DNA of 64,000 nucleotides from Bacteroidales bacterium. GTDB lineage: Bacteria; Bacteroidota; Bacteroidia; Bacteroidales; F082. Every line of letters begins with the position of its first letter. Positions within the stretch are counted from its first letter, which is position 1. Made by a program: the position numbers and the translations under genes. Positions 7,475 to 16,812 of the stretch are shown one piece after another. Location: positions 1 to 64,000 of the forward strand of contig JALNZT010000016.1 of the NCBI GenBank assembly GCA_023229135.1. The letters are read 5' to 3'. Under the pieces are notes generated by a model. That model made no database searches. It was not told where the DNA came from and saw only the letters and a list, made by a program, of their open reading frames with translations.

Positions 7475-10243
7475 ATGATTAAAAAAACTAGCTTGCTGCT
7501 GCTGTTTATTGCAGTAGCTTTTGGAGTTTTCGCACAAAACACAACAGTTAAAGGATTTGTTTATGACGGTGATTGGGGCGAGCCTTTGCCCGGTGTAAAT
7601 ATCACCTACGGCCCAGGCTTGGGCACCGTTACTGACCTTGACGGCACATATAATTTATCCCTCAAACCAGGCAATTACACACTGGAGATCAGCTATGTAG
7701 GATTCGAGAAACAAACTAAAGACATAAAAGTAGGCAGCAGCACCATTCAGCTCAATTTCACATTAAAAACGATTACGCTCACTGAAGTTCAGGTAGTAGG
7801 TGATGTGGCCAAAACACGCGACACACCTGTAGCTTTCAGTAACATCAATCCCATAAAGATGGAAGAGCAGCTGGCATCGCAGGATATTCCGCTTATCCTC
7901 AACTCCACACCTGGTGTTTATGCCACTAAATCTGGTGGTGGAGATGGTGATGCACGTATCAATATTCGTGGTTTTAACCAGCGCAACGTGGCTGTGATGC
8001 TCGATGGTATTCCGGTGAATGATATGGAAAACGGCTGGGTATACTGGTCCAACTGGTTTGGCCTCGATGCCGTAATGCGCTACACACAGGTTCAGCGCGG
8101 GCTTGGCGCTTCAAAACTGGCCATACCATCAGTGGGAGGCACAATTAATATTGCCACCAAAGGCATTGACGCCAAAAAAGGTATCAGCCTGAAACAGGAA
8201 TTTGGCAACGACGGATTTATGCGTACCTCACTTGGTCTCACCTCAGGAAGGATGAAAAATGGCTGGGGAGTAACCTTTGCCGGCTCCTATAAAAGAGGTG
8301 ATGGCTGGGTTGACCAGACTTATACAAAAGGCTATTTTTATTTTTTGCGTGTAGATAAAGAAATCGGCAATCACATCATCAGTTTTTCAGCCATGGGTGC
8401 GCCTCAAGAGCACGGCCAGCGTAGCCATAAAAAATATATCGCTACTTTTGATACTACCTTTGCGAGAGATAATGGCGTTAGTTCTGAAAACATTAATAAG
8501 CTTATAAAAAACGGTGAACCAGTAAATATGGGCTTGCGCTATAATCCAAATTGGGGATATCTCAGCAAAGCCTATACAACACCTACCGACACTATATACC
8601 CAGGGGCAAAACCCTTTAGCACAGCCAATAATTTTTATCACAAACCCATGTTCAGCCTCCGTGATTTCTGGACAGTAAACAAAAAAGTTTATATCTCGAA
8701 CATCCTTTATCTCTCACTTGGCGATGGGGGTGGAAATTCATTTTCTACAACACCTAAATACGATCAAGAAACAGGGCAACAAAACCTACAAATTTTTTAT
8801 AATTCTAATATGAACCTGTTTAATCCTATTGTGAACCCCACCAATAAGTCCTCCCAAATATACCGTGCCGCTATGAATAATCACTTCTGGATGGGACTTC
8901 TATCCACTGTTGATTACCAACATAGCGATATGCTAAGCTTCTCAGGAGGAATCGATTTACGAACTTATAAAGGCACACACTTTCGTAAAATATCAGACCT
9001 GTTCGGAGGCAACTACTTTCTTGATAGTGGAAATGAAAATGAAGATAACCGCGAAACACGAAAATACGTAGATGATATTATTGGTTACCATGACGATGCG
9101 AAAGTGAATTGGGGCGGACTTTTTGGGCAGGTAAAACTAGAAAAGGGTGCGCTATCAGCCTTTTTAAATCTAACCACTTCTATGACAGGTTACAAAAGAA
9201 TAGACTATTTCCTGCCCCGACTACTGGATGTTGGTGATACAACACTCTCCATTGCCTTTAACCAAACGGTTACTTATCAAGGCGTTACTTATGACCACAC
9301 GGCGGAAGGCCTGCGTACCAATGAAACAGATTGGAAATATATTCCGGGCTGGACCGTAAAGGGCGGCGTGAACTATAACCTCAACGAAACCATGAACATT
9401 TTTGGTAACTTGGGATATATTTCTAAAGCACAACGTTTTAATAACGTATACGACAGACGTAACACGCTTTTCAAATCAATTGAAAATGAAAAGGTACAAG
9501 CTTTCGAACTTGGCTATAGCTGGGTAAAACCTAAGTTTACGCTCAACGTAAATACCTATATCACCAGTTGGAAAAACAAACCTGCCGACAGAGCGTTATC
9601 GATGGATATTGATGGCACTCGTTATTCGGTTAACATCAATAATATGAATGCATTGCACAAAGGAATCGAGTTTGAGTTTGCCTATAGGATATCTAAAAAC
9701 TTACTCTTTGAAAGCTTACTTTCTATTGGCGACTGGAAATGGACTTCGGCAGATACGGCACGCGTTTATGACGACAACGGTCAACAGGTTGGTACACGGC
9801 CTTTCGATGCCAAAGGGCTTTATGTAGGTGATGCCGCTCAAATTCAAAATCAGGAACGCATCCGCTGGGAAATTATTCCAGGCCTTTATGCCAGTGGCGT
9901 TTTTACTTATTTCGGGAAACATTACGCCGAGTTTAACCCCCTCGATTATGATCCTGACCAAAATGACTGGGCTTTTGACGACAACGGAAACCCAATACAA
10001 TCCTGGAAAATCCCGGATTATTTTATGCTTGACGTGCATGCCGGTTACAGCTGGCACATGAAAAAAACAGGTTTCGAGCTGCGTGGCAGTATTATCAACC
10101 TGCTTGACGGCAAGTTTATTACCGACGCGCAAAATAACGATCCCTATTTAGTTCATTCAAGTACTTTTGATGCCAGCTCAGCCGGCGTGTTTTTTGGCAT
10201 GGGTCGCACCGCCACCATTTCTCTAAAAATCACACTTAACTAA
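7475..10243 (+). CDS. TonB-dependent outer-membrane receptor with carboxypeptidase-like regulatory domain
   Basis: Outer-membrane importer of 922 residues. A signal peptide ends VFAQ near 21. A carboxypeptidase-regulatory-like domain spans about 25-105 (TTVKGFVYDGDWGEPLPGVN). The plug domain is at about 115-240, with RINIRGFNQRNVAVMLDGIP and PSVGGTINIATKG, and the rest is a beta-barrel ending in the aromatic/hydrophobic run TATISLKITLN. It lacks a SusD partner next door, unlike glycan loci. Instead it sits between two T9SS cargo genes, and the phospholipase-D-like gene starts only 6 bases after its stop, so those two are almost surely co-transcribed. The ligand is unknown; the neighbours suggest a product of extracellular phosphodiester cleavage. 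Confidence 0.92.
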   Translation: MIKKTSLLLLFIAVAFGVFAQNTTVKGFVYDGDWGEPLPGVNITYGPGLGTVTDLDGTYNLSLKPGNYTLEISYVGFEKQTKDIKVGSSTIQLNFTLKTITLTEVQVVGDVAKTRDTPVAFSNINPIKMEEQLASQDIPLILNSTPGVYATKSGGGDGDARINIRGFNQRNVAVMLDGIPVNDMENGWVYWSNWFGLDAVMRYTQVQRGLGASKLAIPSVGGTINIATKGIDAKKGISLKQEFGNDGFMRTSLGLTSGRMKNGWGVTFAGSYKRGDGWVDQTYTKGYFYFLRVDKEIGNHIISFSAMGAPQEHGQRSHKKYIATFDTTFARDNGVSSENINKLIKNGEPVNMGLRYNPNWGYLSKAYTTPTDTIYPGAKPFSTANNFYHKPMFSLRDFWTVNKKVYISNILYLSLGDGGGNSFSTTPKYDQETGQQNLQIFYNSNMNLFNPIVNPTNKSSQIYRAAMNNHFWMGLLSTVDYQHSDMLSFSGGIDLRTYKGTHFRKISDLFGGNYFLDSGNENEDNRETRKYVDDIIGYHDDAKVNWGGLFGQVKLEKGALSAFLNLTTSMTGYKRIDYFLPRLLDVGDTTLSIAFNQTVTYQGVTYDHTAEGLRTNETDWKYIPGWTVKGGVNYNLNETMNIFGNLGYISKAQRFNNVYDRRNTLFKSIENEKVQAFELGYSWVKPKFTLNVNTYITSWKNKPADRALSMDIDGTRYSVNINNMNALHKGIEFEFAYRISKNLLFESLLSIGDWKWTSADTARVYDDNGQQVGTRPFDAKGLYVGDAAQIQNQERIRWEIIPGLYASGVFTYFGKHYAEFNPLDYDPDQNDWAFDDNGNPIQSWKIPDYFMLDVHAGYSWHMKKTGFELRGSIINLLDGKFITDAQNNDPYLVHSSTFDASSAGVFFGMGRTATISLKITLN

Positions 10244-10249
10244 AATACG

Positions 10250-12778
10250 ATGAAACATTTTCTGATTGCCGCATTCCTTTTGTTTGGAACATTTTCCTTC
10301 ACGAATGCACAAAACTCGATTCTCGAAGCACGTCAAATGCCCATTGGCTCTGTTGTTACCGTAAAAGGTATTGCCACCAACGGCACCGAAATGGGCATCA
10401 TCCGCTATCTTGAAGACGGCACAGCAGGCATCGCAGCCTATGGCCCACTCACAGACGTTGTCAACCGTGGCGACTCAATCACCGTAACAGGTACGTTGAA
10501 AAATTACAATCAATTGCTGGAGCTTGATCCGGTCACCAGCGTTATTGTGCGCTCAACCGGTAATCCTTTGCCGGAGCCAGCGTTACTCACCCCAAATCAG
10601 ATTAATGAAGCTTATGAAGGCATGCTAATACAAATCAATAACGTGCTGTTTTATGATGCCGGTCAAACCTTCGCCGGAAACAAAAAATATACCTTCTCAT
10701 CCAATGATGAAATTGGATATATCTACATCAAAAACGGACAAGATTTCGTGGGCACCACTATCCCCAGTGGCCCCGTGCATCTAACCGCTATCTGTTCACA
10801 GTTCGATTACAACGATCCGAATGGCGGCTACCAATTGTTGCCGCGCGACCTGAACGATATTTTTATCCCAGGTTCGATTTATCTCACAGGTTCGTTAGAT
10901 AATCCTGAGTTTACAAAAACCACCCTCAATTTCAGCTGGGAAACCAATATTGCCGGAACCACAGAAATGTTTTATGGTGAAACTGAAACAGGTGTATTTG
11001 ACAATCATATTTCCGCTGCCGGCAACTCAACCAGCCATGAAATTGAACTGACAGACCTCAATCCCGGAGAAATATTTTGGGTGAAAGCCTTCTCTGTCAG
11101 TGGTAGCGATACAGCTTTCTCATCAGAAATACCTTTTGCTACCATCTCCAATTCAACTGGCGACATCAAAGTGTATTTTAACAGTTTAGTCAACCACGAT
11201 TATTCAACTGGCGTTGATGCCATATACCTGAATAAACTAATTGACGACACGCTTATCAATTACATTAACCGCGCAAAACATACCATTGATTTCACGATGT
11301 ATAATTTCAATAACAATGGCATTAGCAATGTGAGCAACGCCCTGAAAGCAGCTGCCAACAGAGGTGTTCGCGTGCGGGTGATTGGTTGTGGCACCACAGC
11401 AAACCTGGGTATTAATGAACTGGCCGGCTCAGCTGTTCATGTGCTGATTGGACCCGATAATTTACAACGACAGGGCATCATGCACAACAAATTCATCGTT
11501 TTCGATGCCGAATCTGTTGATGCAAACGACCCAATTGTTTGGACCGGCTCGACAAACCTCACCGAAGGTCAGGTAAACCTCGACGCCAACAACGTCATCA
11601 TCGTTCAGGATCAGAGCCTGGCCCGCACTTATCAAATTGAATTTGAAGAGATGTGGGGTTCACATGGAGACAACCCGAATGAAGCCAATGCCAAGTTTGG
11701 CTCCAAAAAGAAAAACAATACTCCACATGCCTTCCGCATCAATGGCAAATATGTTGAGTCATATTTCAGCCCAACAGATGGCGTAAATAACAAAATTATT
11801 GAAACCATTAACACAGCTGACCATGACTTGAGCATCTCTACCATGTTGATTACCAGAATAGAAATGGCAGATGCCATCGCTGAGCGTGCCGGAGCCGGCA
11901 TTGCTACTAATGTGATCACCAACAACGAAGGTGGAAACAATTCCACCGTGAATACAATACTCACAGAAGCCCTTACAGTGCACTTTACTTTCGATAATGT
12001 TTCAAGTGGAACCCTTCACCACAAATATATGATTGTTGACCAGGGCGCTCCGGCTTCCGATCCCATATTATGGACCGGCTCTCATAACTGGAGTGCTGCT
12101 GCCGATAACGAAAATGACGAAAACACATTGATCATCCACGATGCTACCATCGCCAATATTTATTACCAGGAATTTGTAAAGCGTTTTGTTGACAATCAGG
12201 GTGTTTTGATTGATCTGGACACACCCCCGGTCGCTGTTGCTGACAATGCCACCGGCGTGATTGACGAGCTTTTTACGGTTGCCGTTTTGAATAATGATGA
12301 GTTTCAGGCACCTGTGAGCCTGAGCATCGAAACTGCTGCCACTCATGGCAATGCTTATGTTCCTTTTTCTAATCCCAATGTTGTTATCTATCAGCCCGAA
12401 CTTGGCTTTTTTGGCGAAGATTCAATTGTCTATAAAATTGCTTATCAGGCTGATGCTACGCTATACAGCACTGCCAAAGTCTATTTTACCGTTGTAGATA
12501 ACACCGGGATAGGCGAGCTATCATCGGTGAACAGCTTAAAAGTAAACCCCAATCCGGCAACAGCTGTCATTCACATTCCGCTTTCATCAACAATAAGTAG
12601 TCAGGCAACATTGACTATCACCGATATGCAAGGAAAAGCGGTTTACACCACAAAGCTTGCTGGTGATGAGAAAGACATATACCTCAATCTGGATGGAATT
12701 GGAATACAGTCAGGCATTTACCTAATTGTACTCAAAGATCAGCACAAGATTGCTACCAATCGACTAATTGTTTATTAG
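10250..12778 (+). CDS. T9SS-secreted protein with OB-like, fibronectin-like and two phospholipase-D (HKD) domains
   Basis: Predicted secreted phosphodiesterase of 842 residues. A signal peptide ends TNAQ near 21. The N-terminal 200 residues resemble the OB-fold-like module of extracellular nucleases (YhcR type). A fibronectin-like domain follows at about 205-300. Two phospholipase-D domains come next: HNKFIVFD at residue 412 with VWTGSTNLT after it, and HHKYMIVD at 590 with LWTGSHNWS. Both keep H, K, D and the downstream N, so both look active. An Ig/cadherin-like domain (VLNNDEF near 685) and a T9SS sorting domain close the protein. Substrate could be nucleic acid or phospholipid; the OB-like domain favours nucleic acid. 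Confidence 0.88.
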   Translation: MKHFLIAAFLLFGTFSFTNAQNSILEARQMPIGSVVTVKGIATNGTEMGIIRYLEDGTAGIAAYGPLTDVVNRGDSITVTGTLKNYNQLLELDPVTSVIVRSTGNPLPEPALLTPNQINEAYEGMLIQINNVLFYDAGQTFAGNKKYTFSSNDEIGYIYIKNGQDFVGTTIPSGPVHLTAICSQFDYNDPNGGYQLLPRDLNDIFIPGSIYLTGSLDNPEFTKTTLNFSWETNIAGTTEMFYGETETGVFDNHISAAGNSTSHEIELTDLNPGEIFWVKAFSVSGSDTAFSSEIPFATISNSTGDIKVYFNSLVNHDYSTGVDAIYLNKLIDDTLINYINRAKHTIDFTMYNFNNNGISNVSNALKAAANRGVRVRVIGCGTTANLGINELAGSAVHVLIGPDNLQRQGIMHNKFIVFDAESVDANDPIVWTGSTNLTEGQVNLDANNVIIVQDQSLARTYQIEFEEMWGSHGDNPNEANAKFGSKKKNNTPHAFRINGKYVESYFSPTDGVNNKIIETINTADHDLSISTMLITRIEMADAIAERAGAGIATNVITNNEGGNNSTVNTILTEALTVHFTFDNVSSGTLHHKYMIVDQGAPASDPILWTGSHNWSAAADNENDENTLIIHDATIANIYYQEFVKRFVDNQGVLIDLDTPPVAVADNATGVIDELFTVAVLNNDEFQAPVSLSIETAATHGNAYVPFSNPNVVIYQPELGFFGEDSIVYKIAYQADATLYSTAKVYFTVVDNTGIGELSSVNSLKVNPNPATAVIHIPLSSTISSQATLTITDMQGKAVYTTKLAGDEKDIYLNLDGIGIQSGIYLIVLKDQHKIATNRLIVY

Positions 12779-12848
12779 CCAAATTTGGCCAAGTGATTAT
12801 TTTTAACGGCTGGTAAGCATAATAAACTAAAATTCTGAGGTAAAAATA

Positions 12849-12880
12849 AAGATAGCTGGCTTCGGCTGGCTATCTTGTTC
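12849..12880 (+). terminator. Hairpin terminator after the HKD-domain gene
   Basis: AAGATAGC pairs with GCTATCTT around an inner GC-TTCG-GC stem-loop, about 70 bases past the stop codon. The T-run is short (TTGTTC), so efficiency is uncertain. Between it and the next hairpin at 13066 I see no gene. Confidence 0.5.
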
Positions 12881-13065
12881 AAACCTATCAAAGGTACAGA
12901 GAATCACTTTTTACGGAAACCAATAGCCTTTGAAGCCTACAAGCATTATTGATTTACTGAAGATTTGCGAGTTGGTTGCTACCAAATTGTGTTGCCAACT
13001 TCGGATAGCAGTGAAGTAGGAAAACTTATCATCGAATAAATTATCCACTTGATTATCAAAGCTTA

Positions 13066-13102
13066 AAATAGCGTTCATTGCAAAATGGACGCTATTTTTT
13101 TA
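13066..13102 (+). terminator. Strong hairpin with T-run in the 12779-13203 gap
   Basis: AAATAGCGTTCAT pairs with ATGGACGCTATTT (one G-T pair), 6-base loop, then seven or more T. It looks like a full intrinsic terminator although no gene lies in the 290 bases before it. It may be a second terminator of the receptor operon or end an unannotated small RNA. Confidence 0.65.
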
Positions 13103-13203
13103 ATCAGGCTTTTACAATTTTCGCGAAATTCACTTTTTAATGATTGGAAATCTTAAGTTTGTGGCTAAATTTGTAGCTTTATAAACCTTAAAAGTCCTAA
13201 TTG

Positions 13204-13953
13204 ATGTCAGACAGCTTGGTCATTATACCCACATACAACGAAAAGGAAAACATCGAAAAAATTTTACGCACTGTTTTCGAATTGGAAAAAGCCTTTGATG
13301 TGCTTGTAGTTGAAGACAATAGCCCTGATGGCACTGCTGCCATTGTGAAAAAACTGATGCCGGAATTTCCTGAACGGCTTTATATTGAAGAACGCAAGGG
13401 CAAGTTAGGATTAGGCACAGCCTATATCCACGGATTTCGTTGGGGTTTGGCACGAAAATATGAATACATTTTTGAGATGGACGCTGATTTTTCACATAGC
13501 CCCGCCGACCTCGAACGCCTTTATCACGCCTGTGCTCACGAAGGTGCTGACGTTGCTGTTGGCTCCCGCTATATAACCGGTGTAAACGTCGTAAACTGGC
13601 CCATGGGACGCGTGCTGATGTCGTATTATGCCTCCGCTTACGTGCGTTTTATCACACGGCTAAAAGTAAGAGACACCACGGCAGGTTTTGTATGCTACAG
13701 ACGCAAAGTGCTTGAAAAAATCGATATGAACCGCATCAAATTTGTGGGCTACGCTTTCCAGATCGAGATGAAATATACTGCTTGGAAACTTGGTTTTACC
13801 GTGAAAGAAGTCCCGATTATTTTTACCGATCGGACAGAAGGCACTTCAAAAATGAACAAACGTATTTTCAGGGAAGCTGTTTTGGGTGTTATCAACCTAA
13901 GGATGAGAGGCATAACCGGACAAATCAAGCCCACACCTGAAGCAAAATCTTAA
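13204..13953 (+). CDS. Polyprenol-phosphate mannosyltransferase-like glycosyltransferase (GT2)
   Basis: Cytoplasmic GT2 enzyme, probably transferring a sugar from a nucleotide donor to a polyprenyl phosphate for envelope glycans. Of 249 residues, the N terminus LVIIPTYNEKENIEKIL, then DNSPDGT and MDADFSH (metal-binding DxD-type site) match dolichol-phosphate mannose synthases of the short, membrane-segment-free kind. I chose ATG at 13204 over the adjoining TTG at 13201. Dihydroorotase starts 3 bases after its stop, so the two form an operon. The sugar is not provable from sequence. Confidence 0.88.
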   Translation: MSDSLVIIPTYNEKENIEKILRTVFELEKAFDVLVVEDNSPDGTAAIVKKLMPEFPERLYIEERKGKLGLGTAYIHGFRWGLARKYEYIFEMDADFSHSPADLERLYHACAHEGADVAVGSRYITGVNVVNWPMGRVLMSYYASAYVRFITRLKVRDTTAGFVCYRRKVLEKIDMNRIKFVGYAFQIEMKYTAWKLGFTVKEVPIIFTDRTEGTSKMNKRIFREAVLGVINLRMRGITGQIKPTPEAKS

Positions 13954-13956
13954 ACC

Positions 13957-15309
13957 ATGGGTGCCATCCTGATTGAAAACGCTAACCTTATAAACGAAGG
14001 AAAACGCTTTACAGCAGACGTACTTATAGATCAAGGTGTGATAAAAAAAATTTCGGCATCCGGAAAAGGCAAGATTGCTGTTTTACAAAAGGATCTTAAA
14101 ACTATTGATGCCACCGGAAAGCTTCTAATCCCGGGCCTCATTGACGATCAGGTACATTTTCGCGAACCGGGTTTAACCTACAAAGCCGATATCAAAACCG
14201 AAAGCCGTGCCGCAGCAGCCGGTGGCATAACCAGCTTTATGGAAATGCCAAATACAATTCCTAACACACTTACTCAAAGTCTTTTACAAGATAAATACGA
14301 GCTTGCCGCAGCACAATCTATGACAAACTACTCGTTTTATATGGGTGCGTCTAACGACAACCTGAAAGAAGTTGCTAAGACAGATCCCAAAAACGTATGC
14401 GGCATCAAGGTTTTTATGGGTTCGAGCACCGGAAATATGCTGGTGGACGACCAACAAACTTTGCAGGGAATCTTTGCAGAAGCACCCACTATTGTTGCCG
14501 TACATTGCGAACACGAACCCATGATACGCGAAAACAACCAGTTTTATCAGCAGAAATTTAAGGAAACCGCCACAGCAAGCCTTCATCCGCTTATCAGAAA
14601 TGCGGAAGCCTGCTACAAATCTTCTTCACAAGCCGTTGAGCTGGCCAAAAAATACGGCACACACCTGCATGTTTTGCATCTTTCGACAGCGATGGAAACA
14701 GCACTTTTCAGCAATAAAATTCCACTGGCAGAGAAAAAAATCACTGCTGAAGTTTGTCTGCATCACCTCTGGTTTAATGAAAATGATTACAAACAAAAAG
14801 GCAATCTGATCAAATGGAATCCGGCAGTAAAAACTGAAAACGACCGGCTTAAACTTTGGGAAGCATTGTTAGACGGGCGATTGGACGTTGTAGCCACTGA
14901 CCACGCACCGCATACGCTGGAAGAAAAATCACGTCCTTACTTTGAAGCACCTTCGGGTGGGCCAATGGTACAGCATTTGCTTTTGGGCATGCTCGAAATG
15001 AGTAAGAAAGGCATGATACCTCTGGAAACAATGGTAGAGAAGATGTGCCATAACCCAGCCATTCTCTTCCGAATTCATCGACGGGGTTTTATCCGTGAAG
15101 GTTATTTTGCTGATTTGGTTTTAATAGCAGAAAACGAACCGGAAACGGTAACGAAAGACAATATTTTGTACAAATGTGGTTGGTCTCCACTGGAAGGAAC
15201 AACTTTTTCTCACCGAATAACACATACTTTTATCAATGGCGAATTGGCTTATGAAAACGGAATATTCAAGGAAGACATCAAAGGTATGCGCCTGCAATTC
15301 AATCGTTAA
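13957..15309 (+). CDS. pyrC: Dihydroorotase (class I type)
   Basis: Pyrimidine synthesis enzyme cyclising carbamoyl-aspartate to dihydroorotate. Its 450 residues fit class I dihydroorotases. Visible motifs: LIPGLIDDQVHFREPG (60-72), GIKVFMGSSTGNML, HCEHEP, HVLHLST and DVVATDHAPHT (catalytic Asp). In the usual D-x-H-x-H-x-R metal motif the first His is replaced by Gln65, while His67 and Arg69 remain. From memory, other Bacteroidota dihydroorotases also carry DDQVHFRE, so this is probably clade-typical. The 3' end overlaps the next reading frame by about 59 bases. Confidence 0.92.
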   Translation: MGAILIENANLINEGKRFTADVLIDQGVIKKISASGKGKIAVLQKDLKTIDATGKLLIPGLIDDQVHFREPGLTYKADIKTESRAAAAGGITSFMEMPNTIPNTLTQSLLQDKYELAAAQSMTNYSFYMGASNDNLKEVAKTDPKNVCGIKVFMGSSTGNMLVDDQQTLQGIFAEAPTIVAVHCEHEPMIRENNQFYQQKFKETATASLHPLIRNAEACYKSSSQAVELAKKYGTHLHVLHLSTAMETALFSNKIPLAEKKITAEVCLHHLWFNENDYKQKGNLIKWNPAVKTENDRLKLWEALLDGRLDVVATDHAPHTLEEKSRPYFEAPSGGPMVQHLLLGMLEMSKKGMIPLETMVEKMCHNPAILFRIHRRGFIREGYFADLVLIAENEPETVTKDNILYKCGWSPLEGTTFSHRITHTFINGELAYENGIFKEDIKGMRLQFNR

Positions 15310-15751
15310 GATCTTTTTTGTTTTTCTGGTAAGCAGCATTTTTTTAAGCAGCTGCACCCAAAATAAAGTTGAAAAAACGGACGACGATTTAATTTCTGAG
15401 ATTGAAGATTTATGGGATAACGGCAATCCTAAAACTGTGCGCTTTTACAAAGAAAAAGCGGGTGAAAAAATCCTTGTAAAGGAAAAGCAATACTATCCTG
15501 AGGGCCAGCTAAAAATGGAAGGCAGCTTTGAAAACAAGCGTCGCGAAGGCGAATGGAACTCCTGGTTTGAAGACGGCACTTTGTGGAGCAGCGGCAGTTT
15601 CAAGGCCGGCAAAAGAGATGGAAAAGGTATTGTTTACCACCCCAATGGCACTAAAAATATCGAAGGGACCTACGAAGAAGGCAGGCGCACCGGGCTTTGG
15701 AAAGCCTGGGACGAATCAGGAAATATAATCAGCGAACAGTGTTTCGATTGA
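15251..15751 (+). CDS. MORN-repeat (YwqK-type) lipoprotein
   Basis: Putative lipoprotein of 166 residues. After a long basic n-region comes a hydrophobic run FFVFLVSSIF and lipobox LSSC. The mature part carries three MORN-like repeats of the form YYPEGQLKMEGSF, WFEDGTLWSSGSF and YHPNGTKNIEGTY. Such proteins are often labelled YwqK-family antitoxins, but no toxin lies beside this one, so I give no function. In-frame ATGs exist at 15236 and 15251; both lie inside the end of pyrC, an overlap of 59-74 bases. A non-ATG start after the pyrC stop is possible. It ends 2 bases from the convergent EEP gene. Confidence 0.72.
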   Translation: MKTEYSRKTSKVCACNSIVKIFFVFLVSSIFLSSCTQNKVEKTDDDLISEIEDLWDNGNPKTVRFYKEKAGEKILVKEKQYYPEGQLKMEGSFENKRREGEWNSWFEDGTLWSSGSFKAGKRDGKGIVYHPNGTKNIEGTYEEGRRTGLWKAWDESGNIISEQCFD

Positions 15752-15753
15752 GC

Positions 15754-16812
15754 TTATTTTCCACTTGAAAGATACAACACCACAGGCAAGTGATCGCTGT
15801 AACCACCATAATACCGACCACCGGAAGCAGTACGATTGGGTCGTGATTCTCCATTTTTCTGCTGAAAAAGCATCCACGGATGTTTCACCACTTTCAGGGT
15901 ATCCACCTGCCAGGTTTTTCCATTTAATAAAGCGGACGACACAATTACCTGGTCAAAGAAATCCCAGCTTTTGTAGTATAAAGTGCCTTCGCCGGCCAAA
16001 AACAGATCGAGCGAAAGGTTATACAGCTCAGCGGCTTCAACGCCCTGTTTCGGGCTGCCTGCTTTCAGGTGATTCGTGATGCTTAAATCGGTTGGATTGT
16101 CATTTAAATCGCCCATGATAACAATACGTGCATTGGCATTAAAAGCCAGAATTGAATCTGCCTTATGGCGTAAAAAATCTCCGGAAGCACGACGTTTTGG
16201 ATCAGTTTCTTCACGGCCACCATATCTTGACGACCAGTGGTTTACAAAAATATGTAAGGTGTCATTCCCATAAATCAAACCTTTGGCATACAGCACATGA
16301 CGCAATTTTCCGCTCAGGCTGTCAGGTTTTGTGATTTCCATGGCCTGCAAATGCAACAAACGAAAATAATCCGCACGGTAAAGTGCTGCCACTTCTATTC
16401 CGCGGTCATCGTCATCTTCGATATGTGCAATGGAATAAGCAGCCTTAGCGATGGCTGGCTCACGCACTAAATCTTCAAGGACTACCTGGTTTTCAATTTC
16501 AGCAAGGCCAATAAAATGCGGCATTTCAAGGCTATCCATAGCTGCAATCACCTTGGCTTTTTGATGCAATTTATGCAGATACTTTTCAGTATTCCAATTC
16601 AGCCGTGATTCCGGCAAAAATTCCTCGTCATTGATGGCGGGATCGTTGATGGTATCAAACAGGTTTTCAACATTGTAGAAAGCAACCATCCAATCCTTTT
16701 CAGGTTTTTTAAGTTGATTTTTTGAGCTGCTGCAAGCACTGAAAAGCACTACAAGAGCAAGCATTGCTGCCCAGGATAAACTTTTGGAAAACACTCTCAT
16801 TTCTCTAATCAT
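15754..16812 (-). CDS. Endonuclease/exonuclease/phosphatase-family lipoprotein
   Basis: Predicted surface or periplasmic EEP-fold hydrolase of about 352 residues. The N terminus has a hydrophobic stretch and lipobox LFSAC, giving a lipoprotein. EEP motifs are all present: FYNVENLFD (Asn), GLAEIENQ (metal-binding Glu), VNHWSSRYGG, GDLNDNPTD (Asp/Asn) and YSDHLPVVL (catalytic His). This family includes DNases and phosphodiesterases. The start at 16812 overlaps hslR by 8 bases; MRVFSK at 16800 is an alternative. It is the last gene of the der-hslR-EEP group on the minus strand. Together with the HKD protein at 10250 it adds to the extracytoplasmic phosphodiesterases here. Confidence 0.86.
   Translation of the reverse strand: MIREMRVFSKSLSWAAMLALVVLFSACSSSKNQLKKPEKDWMVAFYNVENLFDTINDPAINDEEFLPESRLNWNTEKYLHKLHQKAKVIAAMDSLEMPHFIGLAEIENQVVLEDLVREPAIAKAAYSIAHIEDDDDRGIEVAALYRADYFRLLHLQAMEITKPDSLSGKLRHVLYAKGLIYGNDTLHIFVNHWSSRYGGREETDPKRRASGDFLRHKADSILAFNANARIVIMGDLNDNPTDLSITNHLKAGSPKQGVEAAELYNLSLDLFLAGEGTLYYKSWDFFDQVIVSSALLNGKTWQVDTLKVVKHPWMLFQQKNGESRPNRTASGGRYYGGYSDHLPVVLYLSSGK

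Noticed and set aside
15251..15751. Toxin-antitoxin module for the YwqK-like protein
   Set aside because: No toxin-like partner; it is a MORN-repeat lipoprotein, and the antitoxin label of the family is not supported here.
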